A stretch of DNA of 16,115 nucleotides from UBA1724 sp963632245 (GTDB taxonomy: Bacteria > Verrucomicrobiota > Lentisphaeria > Oligosphaerales > Oligosphaeraceae): NCBI GenBank assembly GCA_963632245.1, contig CAVGTF010000036.1, positions 1 to 16,115 on the forward strand, given 5' to 3'. The translations under genes and the position numbers were made by a program. The notes under the pieces were generated by a model. That model was not told where the DNA came from, made no database searches, and saw nothing but the letters and a program-made list of their open reading frames with translations. Shown piece by piece: positions 1-7,370 of this stretch (the first letter of the stretch is position 1; the number at the start of each line of letters is the position of its first letter).

Positions 1-54
1 CTCCCTACTCCCTACTCCCTACTCCCTACTCCCTACTCCCTACTCCCTACTCCC
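1..54. repeat. Perfect 7-bp tandem array (CTCCCTA)
   Basis: The plus-strand unit CTCCCTA repeats without error for 7.7 copies and breaks at base 55. The same or related heptads (CTACCTA, CTCCCTT, CTACCTG) recur at 2937-2971, 3030-3071 and 7746-7766. Because the array starts at base 1 its true length is unknown; 54 bp is a minimum. It lies downstream of the YczE-like gene. Confidence 0.95.
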
Positions 55-109
55 CCAACAAAGGCGGGGGGGCAGGGGGGGGCGGCAGCCCATCCGTCCT
101 TTGGTTGGG
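54..109. repeat. Imperfect GC-rich palindrome (Q module, diverged copy)
   Basis: The outer arms CCCAACAAAGG (54-64) and CCTTTGGTTGGG (98-109) are complementary except for one inserted base. The interior is G/C runs around GGCGGCAGCC. Read on the minus strand it resembles the AAAGGAC/GGGGGC/GCCCCC module seen at 2824, 3075, 7629, 7772 and 10549. It has no U tract, so it is not a classical terminator. Its role is unknown. Confidence 0.6.
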
Positions 110-145
110 TCTGCCCGAATCAATAACTCTGGCTATGGAAATACC

Positions 146-181
146 ATCTGCGGGCGTACCCGCCCTTCCCCCTACTTCCTA
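146..181. repeat. Small hairpin plus two heptads at the yczE-like 3' end
   Basis: The arms GCGGG (150-154) and CCCGC (159-163) close a 4-nt loop. The preceding ATCTGCGGGCG is shared with 2966-2977, where the hairpin is longer (GCGGGCG/CGCCCGC). Two CTA heptads follow at 168-181 (CCCCCTA, CTTCCTA) and hold the stop codon of the neighbouring gene. The hairpin may act at the 3' end of that transcript, but this is inference. Confidence 0.5.
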
Positions 182-807
182 AACACGATCTTCTGTGAGA
201 TCCAGGTAGCGAGGGGCTGATAGATTCTGACGAGTTGTCCCACGCAGAGAGCGGCTAGGATAGTTCCTTCGCGGACGCCGTCCAGTCGGTGGAGGCAGAG
301 GAAAGAGAGTGCGATAGCCAGTGCCACCAGAGAGCAATCGAAGCAGATCTTCACCTTTCCGAAATTCAGGTGAAAGACCTGTGAAATCACCTGGACCAAT
401 CCGTCCCCGGGGACAAAGACCAGATCTGCGATCAGCAGTGCGGTGATCCCGGCGGCCATGACGGCTGCGCCCAGGAGGGTCTCTGCGAATCGGAGAAGAT
501 AGTGTTCTGGAGTCCAGAAGCCGGTGAGATACATTCCCAGGTCGATGAAGACTCCGAAGAGCGCCACGGCGGGCAGCTGGAAGAGCTGTGTCCAGCGATA
601 GCGTCGTCCCAGGATCAGCATCTGTGCGACCATGAAACCGATATTGAAAAGGACCGTCCAGGTGCCGAAGGAGAGTCCCCAGATCTGGTGAAGGACATAT
701 GGTGCGCTGGAGATTGCGGTGGTGCCCAATCCAGGGCGGGTGCCCAGCGCCACGCCCAGTCCCATGAGGACCAGGCCTGTCAGCAGGCAGAGGAGTCTGC
801 GAGTCAT
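172..807 (-). CDS. YczE/YitT-like integral membrane protein
   Basis: This 211-residue membrane protein has about five hydrophobic segments, roughly residues 4-24, 38-62, 72-95, 103-130 and 153-178. The N-terminus (LLTGLVLMGLGVALGTRPGL), a GTTAISS stretch and the later VPGDGL loop fit the YczE/YyaS/YitT-like family of about 215-residue proteins of poorly known function; no transported substrate can be assigned. The reading frame stays open upstream through the tRNA to 978, but a start there would lie inside the tRNA. I chose the ATG at 807 because hydrophobic segment 1 begins immediately after it, as in relatives. An alternative ATG at 888 has a much better ribosome-binding site (AGAAGG, 6 nt away) and would add 27 hydrophilic residues. 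The gene lies 122 bp after the tRNA and may be co-transcribed with it. The family call is from recall of motifs. Confidence 0.75.
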   Translation of the reverse strand: MTRRLLCLLTGLVLMGLGVALGTRPGLGTTAISSAPYVLHQIWGLSFGTWTVLFNIGFMVAQMLILGRRYRWTQLFQLPAVALFGVFIDLGMYLTGFWTPEHYLLRFAETLLGAAVMAAGITALLIADLVFVPGDGLVQVISQVFHLNFGKVKICFDCSLVALAIALSFLCLHRLDGVREGTILAALCVGQLVRIYQPLATWISQKIVFRK

Positions 808-893
808 GATGGTAGGGTAGCCTTGAGGATATTCTTGCGATACTTTTTTTCCGGCGAAACGCGGATCGTCTCCGTCGCCTCGTCTCATATCAT

Positions 894-900
894 CCCTTCT
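894..900 (-). promoter_or_regulatory. Strong Shine-Dalgarno for an alternative start at 888
   Basis: On the minus strand AGAAGGG lies 5 nt before an ATG at 888-886, in frame with the YczE-like protein. The preferred start at 807 has only AAGG, 13 nt away. Either the protein is 238 residues with a cytosolic N-terminal extension, or the site is unused. The sequence alone does not decide this. Confidence 0.4.
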
Positions 901-929
901 GGCGTGCGTAGTAGAAATGGGAATGCGCC

Positions 930-1005
930 TGGTAGTCCCGGCTGGATTCGGACCAGCGACCAAGAGATTATGAGTCACCTGCTCTAACCACTGAGCTACG
1001 GGACC
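930..1005 (-). tRNA. tRNA-Ile2(CAT), lysidine type
   Basis: This is a 76-nt cloverleaf with an encoded CCA end. The acceptor arms GGTCCCG and CGGGACT pair with a G1-U72 wobble and discriminator A73. The D arm is GCTC/GAGC, the anticodon loop is CTCATAA (anticodon CAT), and the T stem is GCTGG/CCAGC. The stretch from the D arm to the T stem is almost the same as E. coli minor tRNA-Ile2 (ileX), so I call it the AUA-reading isoleucine tRNA, whose C34 is made lysidine by TilS; elongator tRNA-Met is the alternative. Two oddities are visible. The anticodon stem has a U-U opposition at 29/41, and the T loop is TCCGAAT, placing C at position 55. A TATACA box about 25 nt upstream could serve as a -10, but no convincing -35 is seen. 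Confidence 0.9.
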
Positions 1006-1050
1006 AACCGAACGGCGTGGCCGTTAATGTATACGGCAGTTTTGAAAAAA

Positions 1051-1071
1051 GAGGAAGGAGGAAGGAGGAAG
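1051..1071. repeat. 7-bp repeat GAGGAAG, three copies
   Basis: Three perfect GAGGAAG units are followed at once by TTAG. A related two-copy run (AAGGAGG) occurs at 16032-16045 near the right end. It lies about 45 bp upstream of the tRNA-Ile2 5' end on that gene's strand. Confidence 0.75.
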
Positions 1072-1081
1072 TTAGCCCAGA

Positions 1082-1230
1082 GTTTCGCAGGCGAAACCCC
1101 GCGCCAATGCCGCGGCGCCTTCGCCGCGGAAGTTGTTAGTGGCTAGCTGTTAGTTGTTCTGGTCACTGCGCGGCTCTTCCGCCGCGTCATAGCGGCAGTA
1201 CCAGTACCGCGGCAGTCACCGCGGAAGGCA
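1082..1230. repeat. Cluster of four perfect hairpins with heptads
   Basis: Four short palindromes follow one another: GTTTCGC/GCGAAAC (1082-1097), CCGCGGCG/CGCCGCGG (1110-1129), CGCGGC/GCCGCG (1169-1186) and CCGCGG/CCGCGG (1207-1224). Most are followed by GGAA, as in the larger mosaics further right. Between the second and third, 1132-1159 has 7-bp phasing (GTTGTTA, GTGGCTA, GCTGTTA, GTTGTTC). No gene is seen here. This fills the spacer between the MATE gene's 3' end and the tRNA. Confidence 0.7.
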
Positions 1231-1238
1231 GAGAATGC

Positions 1239-1291
1239 AAACTAGTCACTAGCAGATAATTTCTAAGCACTTACGGCGCGATTAGCGCCGT
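1239..1291 (-). repeat. 3'-end composite element, copy 1 (hairpin plus five heptads)
   Basis: Reading the minus strand, the hairpin ACGGCGC/GCGCCGT (1273-1291, 5-nt loop) is followed by five phased 7-mers. On the plus strand these are AAACTAG, TCACTAG, CAGATAA, TTTCTAA and GCACTTA (1239-1273). Copies with the same phase occur at 7884-7936 and 10661-10719, each at the 3' end of an unrelated gene. Here the hairpin and first heptads overlap the last codons of the MATE gene and contain its TAG stop. There is no U tract; a role in 3'-end formation is inference. Confidence 0.8.
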
Positions 1292-2672
1292 TATCCGCCA
1301 GTTCCTGGGTGCGCAGGCGCTTGAGCTCGTGCAGAAGCAGTCCCAGGCAGAGGATTCCCGCCATGGCATCGGAGACGGGTCCCGCCCACCAGATGGAATC
1401 CATTCCCCAGAAGATCGGCAGAATAATCAGCACGGGCAGAAGCACCAATCCCTGTCGAAGGAATCCGATAATGATGGAGATGGTGGGTCGTCCGATGGAC
1501 TGGTAGTATGTGCCAGTGACGATTCCGATGCCAATGAAGCCCAGTCCCCACATCTGGATCCGGAGAGCCAGCGCGCTGACGTTGCGAAGTCCGTCGTCGT
1601 TCGAGAAGAGTGCGCAGACGGGGCTCGCGAAGAGTGCGCAAAGGATCGCCAGTGCCACGCAGATTCCGGTGGCCCAGGCGGCGGCCAAGATGAGTGCCTG
1701 TGCGACGCGTCGGTAGAGCCGTGCGCCGGTGTTGTATCCCAGGATGGGCTGTACCCCCATGTTGATGCCGAAGGATGGCATGAGGAGGAGCATGAGGACG
1801 GATCCCACGATGCCGTATGCGGCGATTGCCAGAGTGGCCTCGTTTTCGGTAGCGGCGTATTTCAGGAAGCTCCGGTTGTAGAAGAGGAAGATGATGCTGT
1901 TCATGCACATCATGATGCAGGGCGCCGTGCCGATGCCCACCACACGCAGGAAGATTTTTCCATGGAGGCGGATATTCTTCCACTTCAGGCGCACGCCGCC
2001 GTTGCCGTGGAGGAAGTGGTGCATGACCCACCCGGAGGAGATCGCCATGGCCAAGATGGTGGCCCACGCCGCCCCCTTGATGCCCATGCCCATCCAGAAG
2101 ATGAAAATGGGATCCAGGATGATGTTCATGACCGCACCCAGGACAATCACGCCCATGGCCGCCATGGAATCGCCCTCCGCACGAATCAGATTGCTACCGC
2201 CAAAACTGACGTGCTGGAAGATGTTTCCCCACAGGATGATCTGCAGGTAGTCGCGGGCGTGCGGCAGCGCCTGGGGAGTGGCACCCATCCAATTGAGGGT
2301 CTGGTCCAGCAACAGCAGCGCCGGCGTCTGGATGGCGATGATGAAGAGGATATACATGGCGTAGGCCTGTCCCAGCACCTGATTGGCCGCTTCCGGCTTC
2401 TTCTCCCCCAGGAAGATCGAAATCAGCGCCCCGGAGCCCTGTCCAATCAGCACGCCGAAGGCCGCCAAGATGATCATATACGGCATGGTCAGCGCAAGGC
2501 CCGCTAACGCATCCGGACCCACCGCATGACCGAGATACAACCGGTCGACCACGTTATACAGGCAATTCACAAAGCTGGACGCCATGGCCGGCAATGTGAA
2601 TCGCATCAACAGGCGCGGAATGGGCTCCGTACCCATGAAATCGGAAGAATGACTGGCTCCTACACTGCTCAT
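1263..2672 (-). CDS. MATE family efflux transporter
   Basis: This 469-residue inner-membrane protein has about twelve hydrophobic segments in two similar halves, which is the MATE fold. The opening MGTEPIPRLLMRFTLPA and the following NCLYNVVDRLYLGH match the start of MepA/DinF-like MATE exporters, which expel cationic compounds in exchange for Na+ or H+. The length is normal for the family, and the substrate cannot be predicted. The ATG at 2672 is preceded by a weak GAGTGAG; the internal Met13 (MGTEPIP) has no ribosome-binding site near it, so I keep the longer form. It is transcribed alone, with a 39-bp dyad 48-86 bp before the start codon. Its last codons lie within a repeated hairpin-heptad element, so the final residues (about ANRAVSA) may derive from the repeat rather than the ancestral protein. 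Confidence 0.93.
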   Translation of the reverse strand: MSSVGASHSSDFMGTEPIPRLLMRFTLPAMASSFVNCLYNVVDRLYLGHAVGPDALAGLALTMPYMIILAAFGVLIGQGSGALISIFLGEKKPEAANQVLGQAYAMYILFIIAIQTPALLLLDQTLNWMGATPQALPHARDYLQIILWGNIFQHVSFGGSNLIRAEGDSMAAMGVIVLGAVMNIILDPIFIFWMGMGIKGAAWATILAMAISSGWVMHHFLHGNGGVRLKWKNIRLHGKIFLRVVGIGTAPCIMMCMNSIIFLFYNRSFLKYAATENEATLAIAAYGIVGSVLMLLLMPSFGINMGVQPILGYNTGARLYRRVAQALILAAAWATGICVALAILCALFASPVCALFSNDDGLRNVSALALRIQMWGLGFIGIGIVTGTYYQSIGRPTISIIIGFLRQGLVLLPVLIILPIFWGMDSIWWAGPVSDAMAGILCLGLLLHELKRLRTQELADNGANRAVSA

Positions 2673-2719
2673 AAACTCACTCGCTGTTCAATAGACTGGG
2701 CGGGAAAGGCCCGTACCAT

Positions 2720-2758
2720 AATGCCGCCTGCAAGGTCTACGACCATGCAGGCGGCATT
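2720..2758. promoter_or_regulatory. 39-bp near-perfect dyad upstream of the MATE gene
   Basis: The arms AATGCCGCCTGCA (2720-2732) and TGCAGGCGGCATT (2746-2758) are perfect complements. The interior continues as GGTC/GACC around a TAC loop, with one A-A opposition between the two stems. This makes about 17 bp of pairing ending 48 bp before the ATG at 2672. It could be an operator for a dimeric repressor, a leader-RNA hairpin, or another member of the local palindrome family, since GCGGC/GCCGC arms recur nearby. There is no U tract after it on either strand. Confidence 0.6.
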
Positions 2759-2760
2759 GC

Positions 2761-2971
2761 CGCGCCTCTTTGGGCGCGCAGTACCGCCGATAGGCGGAAT
2801 GAAATTCGGCAAGGGGGGGGAATATCCAAAGGACTGGGGGCAAGCCCCCCGCACCTCCCCCTAAGCCCATACACAGGCCAAGAGGCCGGTACCGTACCGC
2901 CGCCCAAGCGGCGGAAGAGCGCCTGCGGCACCTTATAAACCTACTCCCTACTCCCTTCTACCTGCTATCTG
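2761..2971 (+). repeat. Intergenic repeat mosaic, copy 1 (P1-Q-P2-heptads)
   Basis: The modules in plus orientation are: hairpin CGCGCC/GGCGCG (2761-2778); P1 (GTACCGCC then GGCGGAA, 2781-2799); Q (2824-2861, ATCCAAAGGACTGGGGGC then GCCCCCC); P2 (2889-2936, ACCGCCGC/GCGGCGGAAGAGCGC then CACCTTATA); and heptads at 2937-2971 (AAACCTA, CTCCCTA, CTCCCTT, CTACCTG, CTATCTG). The same order recurs at 7566-7766 and 10514-10695. No protein is credible in this stretch. Confidence 0.8.
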
Positions 2972-3071
2972 CGGGCGATACCGCCCGCACTCGCCGCCGG
3001 TAGGTGGAAGAGCGCCGCAGGCACCTTATAAGCCTACTACCTACTCCCTACTCCCTTCTACCTGCTATCTA
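2971..3071 (+). repeat. Second partial mosaic unit (hairpin, P2, heptads)
   Basis: The hairpin GCGGGCG/CGCCCGC (2971-2988) is followed by a diverged P2 (CGCCGCCGG then GGTGGAAGAGCGCC and CACCTTATA, 2992-3029). Six heptads complete it (3030-3071: AAGCCTA, CTACCTA, CTCCCTA, CTCCCTT, CTACCTG, CTATCTA). It repeats the preceding unit without P1 or Q, suggesting local duplication. Confidence 0.7.
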
Positions 3072-3112
3072 GCAGACGGGGGACCGGGGGCGGCAGCCCC
3101 CGTCCTTTCGTT
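3072..3112 (-). repeat. Q module, inverted copy, downstream of the macroglobulin gene
   Basis: On the minus strand AAAGGACGGGGGC pairs with GCCCCC across a 4-nt TGCC loop, followed by GGTCCCCCGTC. It is the same module as 2824-2861 in opposite orientation. The flank GCAGACGGGGGAC is shared with 7767-7779. It lies 18 bp after the macroglobulin stop codon, where a transcript-end hairpin would be expected, but it has no U tract. Confidence 0.65.
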
Positions 3113-3129
3113 ATTCTCTTGTGGTTGCG

Positions 3130-6100
3130 CTACTCCCTTTTCCCAATATTCAAGCGCACGCCTGGGATATACCCCTTCTCGGTATCGTTGTAATACGGAT
3201 ACACGGAAGAGGCGGCGGCGGTGTATTCGCCGGGGATGGTGGCAGTGAGGGAGAGCGGGACTGTCCGGATTTCCTTGGGGGACAATCCGCGCCAATAGAG
3301 CACCACCGCATTTTCGCGGAGCTCGTATGCGGCGATCTGTCCGGATTTGCGCAATTCAGTCAGCTGTTCCTGACGGGGCTCGGTGCCGGCGGGGAGCGAC
3401 ACCACCGCCAGCGGCATCTGCGCATCCTTATCCAGAAGATTCGCGACCTCCACAAAGAGCTGCAGGGGCTCGCCCTCCTTGACGGTCTCCCGATCCAGAC
3501 GGGTATTCAGAGAGAGTTCGCGAGAGGCGTGTCCCAGGGAGGTCATTCCCTCCACCTGCAAGGAGGCATTGAGCTCCGCGGCGCCACTGAGGCGAATCTC
3601 CAGCGTGTGTCGTCCGGGAGACAGTGCCAATCCGCAATCGGGGAGTGTCAGGATGCCCTTGGTGTCCTTGGTGAATGCCACGGGCTCGCCGAAAGCCTTT
3701 CCGTCCAGCCAGAGCTGCACGGCACCCTCCGCCGCGGGCTTTGCAAACGCGCTGTCGTAGGCATTGATCGCCTTCAGGACCAGCACGGTGGACTGCGTGG
3801 AGCCGAATTTACCATTCTGGCAGGACTCCGCCAGGAGCTTCATGGTGCGTTCCAGGGGCAGCACGAATTCCGCACCGCAGCGAGTCCAGGCCAGTGCGGC
3901 CAGGGACGCGCATTCCAGTCGCTGGGAGAGCTCTCCGGAGCAAGTGATGGTGGTGCCGGGATTCGCCATGGAGCCATCGGGCTTCTGGTCGGCCTCCAGC
4001 GCCTTCGCCAACTCCCGCGCCTCCTGGGGACGCTGCGACAGCCACAGGATATTCGCCGCCAGCGCCTTCAGGTAGTCGTCCTTCTGCTCACGGGCATTCT
4101 TCACCACGGCATCGATCTCCTTGCGGAGATTTTCCGCGGGCTCGCCGCCCTCCAGGAGTGCCCAGACCACGTAGGCATCCGTGGTCTTTGCGGGAGCGCG
4201 ACCGAAGGAATCCAGCGCGCGGTCATTGCGCTGAAAACCGCCATTGCCGTCGCGACGACCCATGATCCACCGGCGGGTATCCTGCATCATGGACTCATCC
4301 ACGGGCATCACCTTCGCCATGTCCACGAATTCCATGAGGCCGTATGCGGAGAGCGCTTCGTGTCCGGGATCATCGCCAAACCACTCGTAGCCCTTATTGG
4401 GGCACTGGAAGGAGACCAGCTTCTTGTATCCCTCGTCCAGGAGCGCCTTGGCGCGGGCGACCGTCTCCGGATTGCAGCCCGCGTGCGTGAGGAAATACTG
4501 CTGCGCCATGACCAGCGGATAGTTGGTGGAGCTGGTCTGCTCGAAGCATCCGTAGGGCTGTTTCAGGAGGGCATTGAGAGCGGCCTCCATGGTAGCGGCG
4601 GGAGAGGTATAGACCTGCGCCGACACCCGCTGGGAGCCATTCTCCACCTGCGACGGAATCTCCACCTCCAAAACCAGCGGATTCTTCTCCGAGAGACGGG
4701 TCCCGCCAGAGATCGCGAAGGGGAAGAGTGGCGAGAGCACCCGGACCTCGCGGCCCAGTTCATCCTGGTAGCCGCCCGCCAGACTCCGGAGCGTCAACAC
4801 CACCTTGCCCGCCTTCCGGGCACGCACCCGCGCAAAGACCAATCGCCGTTCGCCAGCAGCGAGCGTATTCTCGCCGGCAACAAAGGCGGGCGCCTCCAGG
4901 ATCTCCAGGGTGTCGTCTGAGGACGACAAGGAGAGATTCGCATTCTCCAACGGCTTCTCGGAGGCATTCACCAGCGTGATGGGTAGCCAGGCGGTATCGC
5001 CAACCGTCAGAAAGAGCGGCAGCTTGATTTCGCCATAGAAGGGCCGCACACACTGCAATTCCGCGGTGGCCTCGCCCAGCGCGCCATTGTTGCCGAAGGC
5101 ATCCGCGCGGACCTGGAAACCGCCCAGGGTATCGGGGAGCGCAAAAGAGAACTCCGCGCGACCCGTCCGGGGATCCGTCTTCACACTGGCATTCCAGTAG
5201 ATCGTCTCCGCGAAATCCACCCGCTCGCCAGCCTTCCGGTCCTTCCGCACCTGATGCGCGTATTCCCGACGCCACTTGGGACCACGATCCCAGGGACCCG
5301 GACGAAATGCCTTCGCCTGCGCAGGGACATCTGCATCCGCCGCAACATCCGCCGCCGGATCCGCCACAACCACATCCGCCTCGGGGACTACCACGCCGCC
5401 GAAGGCGACCGCCTCCTCCACTACCGCGTCGCCCTCTAGGGCCTCCAGGTCATTCGGAGCCGCCGCGGCGGCCGCCAGGAGCATCATGGGCATGACGCCA
5501 TCCGCATTGGCGGCGCGCATCCGACGGTTTCGGAACAAGATGGGGTGGAATGCGCGGACCTCCGGCGCCAGAATCCGCGCCAGCGCATCCGCATGGACCT
5601 TCCCGATCTCCTCACGGCGCTCCAGCACAAAGCGCCGCCAGCCCTGCGTGCCCAGAAGCAGATCGATCTTGTCCTCGGCAAGGGGATCAGCGGCATCGAA
5701 GTAGTCCTCGGCATCCGTGAGCTCCAGGACCTCGTTCTCCAAATAGACCATCACAGGCAAGCGCGGCGCGCGATCCCGCCGATCTACCAGTGACGCCACG
5801 GTGGCATCCGTCACGCAGAGGCCCACAGTGGCCTCCACGGGAGTGCCCTTATCGTCTTTCGCAATCACCGTCAGCGTCGCCTTGTCACCGGGATTCCGGG
5901 GGATCTCCGCGCCCTGGATCTCCAGATGCACACAATAGCGCGGACGACGGAAGAGGAGTCGTTCCGCCAGCGGGGTATTGTCGGCAGCATAAAGGGTCGC
6001 CGTGAGGACGCCCTCCTCCTCGCCGGGCTGCAAAGAGACCACGCCGCCTTGGGAGGGCACCTCGCAACGCGACAACTCCTTGTCGCGCTTCCGCAAGACC

Positions 6101-7216
6101 ACCACCGCGGGCGTCCGCGCGCCCTCGGGAGAGCTGGACACCGACACCTGGATGGGCTCCTGGAAATCGAAGGCCTTCTTCAGCCCCCGCAGGACACTGC
6201 CGCTCTTCGCCACAGGCAGCGCAAAGGACCGCACGCCGCCATCCCGGGGGCTGGCGATCTCCAGGCGATAGCTCCGCCCCGCCACCGGCACGAATTCCAG
6301 AATGCCGCGGCCATCAAAGACGCTCTCGTAACGGCAGACCTCCGCCCCCAGGTCATCCCGCACCACGCCCGACAGATCCGCGCCAACGCCACTGCTCTTC
6401 ACCACCTCCACATAGACGCGGTTGGACACACCCAAGACCAGANNNNNNNNNNGGATAGAAACTCACGGAATAATTGTCCAATAGAATCGGGAGGCTCTTG
6501 GCGGCCGTCTCCAGCTCGCCGCCGTCCTCAATGACCACATTCAACACGCCCTCGCCAACCGAAATCTCCTTCGGGAGAACAAAAGCCACCCGTCCCGTGC
6601 CGTCCACCCAGGGGATTTCCTCCTGCTGGAAGATCCGCTCACCATCCAGCAGCACGCTTACGGATGCCTTCGCGGTTGACAACACCGTGCCGTCCGCACG
6701 ACTCGCCTGCACCAGCGCCACTACCTCCTCGCCCGGCAAATACCCGCGCTTCAGAAAATCCAGCTGCGTGCGCAGACGCGGCGCACGATACTGCCGAATC
6801 CGAAATTTCCGCTGGGCGGGAGCGCCATTGTCGCCCTCCACTCGCAATACATAGTCGCCGCCCACCGCATCCACCGGGATCTCCCAGCTCATGGCGCCCA
6901 CGGAGTCCCGATAGGAGACCTCGCCAGAAGCCACCTCGTCCTCCCGCGGACCCAACACCTTCCAACGAAACAACCCCTCGCCATCCACCAGTGACGACAA
7001 CGGATAATTCGTAATGCCATCCAACACCACATCCCGCATGTAGACACACTCCCCCGGACGATACACACCCTTGTCCGTCGATAAATAATGCAGCGGACGA
7101 CCCACCGGCTCCTTCTCGTCCGCGCCTTCACCCTCCGCCCATAACGGCGCTAAACACATCGCTGCCAAACACAACAACCCACAAAGCGAGAGTGCGGAAA
7201 AAATCTTGCTAAACAT
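3130..7216 (-). CDS. Secreted alpha-2-macroglobulin-like protein (MG2, thioester), split by assembly gap
   Basis: This is a bacterial alpha-2-macroglobulin, an envelope protein thought to trap attacking proteases. The N-terminal part runs from 7216 to the gap and the rest from 6442 to 3130, giving about 1,360 residues. Visible parts, in order: a signal peptide (MFSKIFSALSLCGLLCLAA, likely cut after APLWA); an MG2 domain (STDKGVYRPGECVYMRD); MG3/MG4 strands around the gap; an Asp/Ala-rich linker near 5310-5420; the A2M core (FAETIYWNASVKTD, SFALPDTLGGFQ); the thioester domain with PYGCFEQTSS, CFEQ encoded at 4548-4537; and a C-terminal receptor-binding-like domain (YPYYNDTEKGYIPG). Cys and Gln of the thioester are both kept, so trapping should be possible. 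The open frame continues to 7279, but the signal peptide supports 7216; no Shine-Dalgarno is seen at either. A lipobox is not evident. The frame changes across the ten Ns, which I attribute to the placeholder gap. No pbpC neighbour is present, unlike the E. coli arrangement. Confidence 0.92.
6443..6452. other. Assembly gap (ten Ns)
   Basis: Ten Ns interrupt the macroglobulin gene. The upstream frame ends at NYSVSFYP and the downstream frame resumes at LVLGVSNRVYVEV, but ten bases do not join them in frame. Ten is a common scaffolder placeholder and not a measured length. A true gap of 3n bases, about 12, would restore a YPEGG-like motif usual in the family. Confidence 0.95.
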
Positions 7217-7257
7217 GGCGATAAAGAATGGGGAAAAAGTAAAAAAGCAAAAATGGC

Positions 7258-7330
7258 ACCGCCGGTAAGCGGAAGACATTAGGCGGGGGCACGGGGGGCG
7301 CTATCCCCGCCGCCAAGGCGGGCTGTGCCC
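7258..7330. repeat. P1 module and nested hairpin in the macroglobulin leader
   Basis: ACCGCCGGTAAGCGGAAG (7258-7275) is a P1 copy, followed by ATTAGGCGGGGG. A nested structure follows: outer arms GGGCAC (7287-7292) and GTGCCC (7325-7330), inner arms CCCGCC (7306-7311) and GGCGGG (7317-7322). It would form in the 5' leader of the macroglobulin mRNA if transcription starts upstream. The rest of 7217-7370 shows no gene. Confidence 0.55.
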
Positions 7331-7370
7331 TGTTAGAGGCAGAAGGCGCAGGAAAGTTCCGGCTGGGCGC

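Noticed and set aside
1..54. Possible CRISPR array at the window ends
   Set aside because: The unit is 7 bp with no spacers and no cas gene is near; these are simple tandem repeats.
502..987. A plus-strand open frame overlapping the YczE-like gene and the tRNA
   Set aside because: It runs through a tRNA gene on the opposite strand and has no family resemblance.
2526..2931. Several 60-110 codon frames in the spacer before the MATE gene
   Set aside because: They are made of the palindromic repeats (strings such as GGTARPKRRG) and similar peptides arise at every mosaic copy, so they are translated repeats, not genes.
3072..3112. Q hairpin as an intrinsic terminator of the macroglobulin gene
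   Set aside because: The stem is strong but no U tract follows, and the same module occurs before genes in the opposite orientation.
3121..4920. A 599-codon open frame on the plus strand opposite the macroglobulin gene
   Set aside because: The minus-strand frame has clear family motifs throughout; the plus frame is the GC-rich mirror of its codon bias and shows no recognisable domain.
6353..6452. A true frameshift or two separate genes in the macroglobulin region
   Set aside because: The frame change coincides with ten Ns of unknown true length, and the protein sequence on both sides continues one conserved domain.
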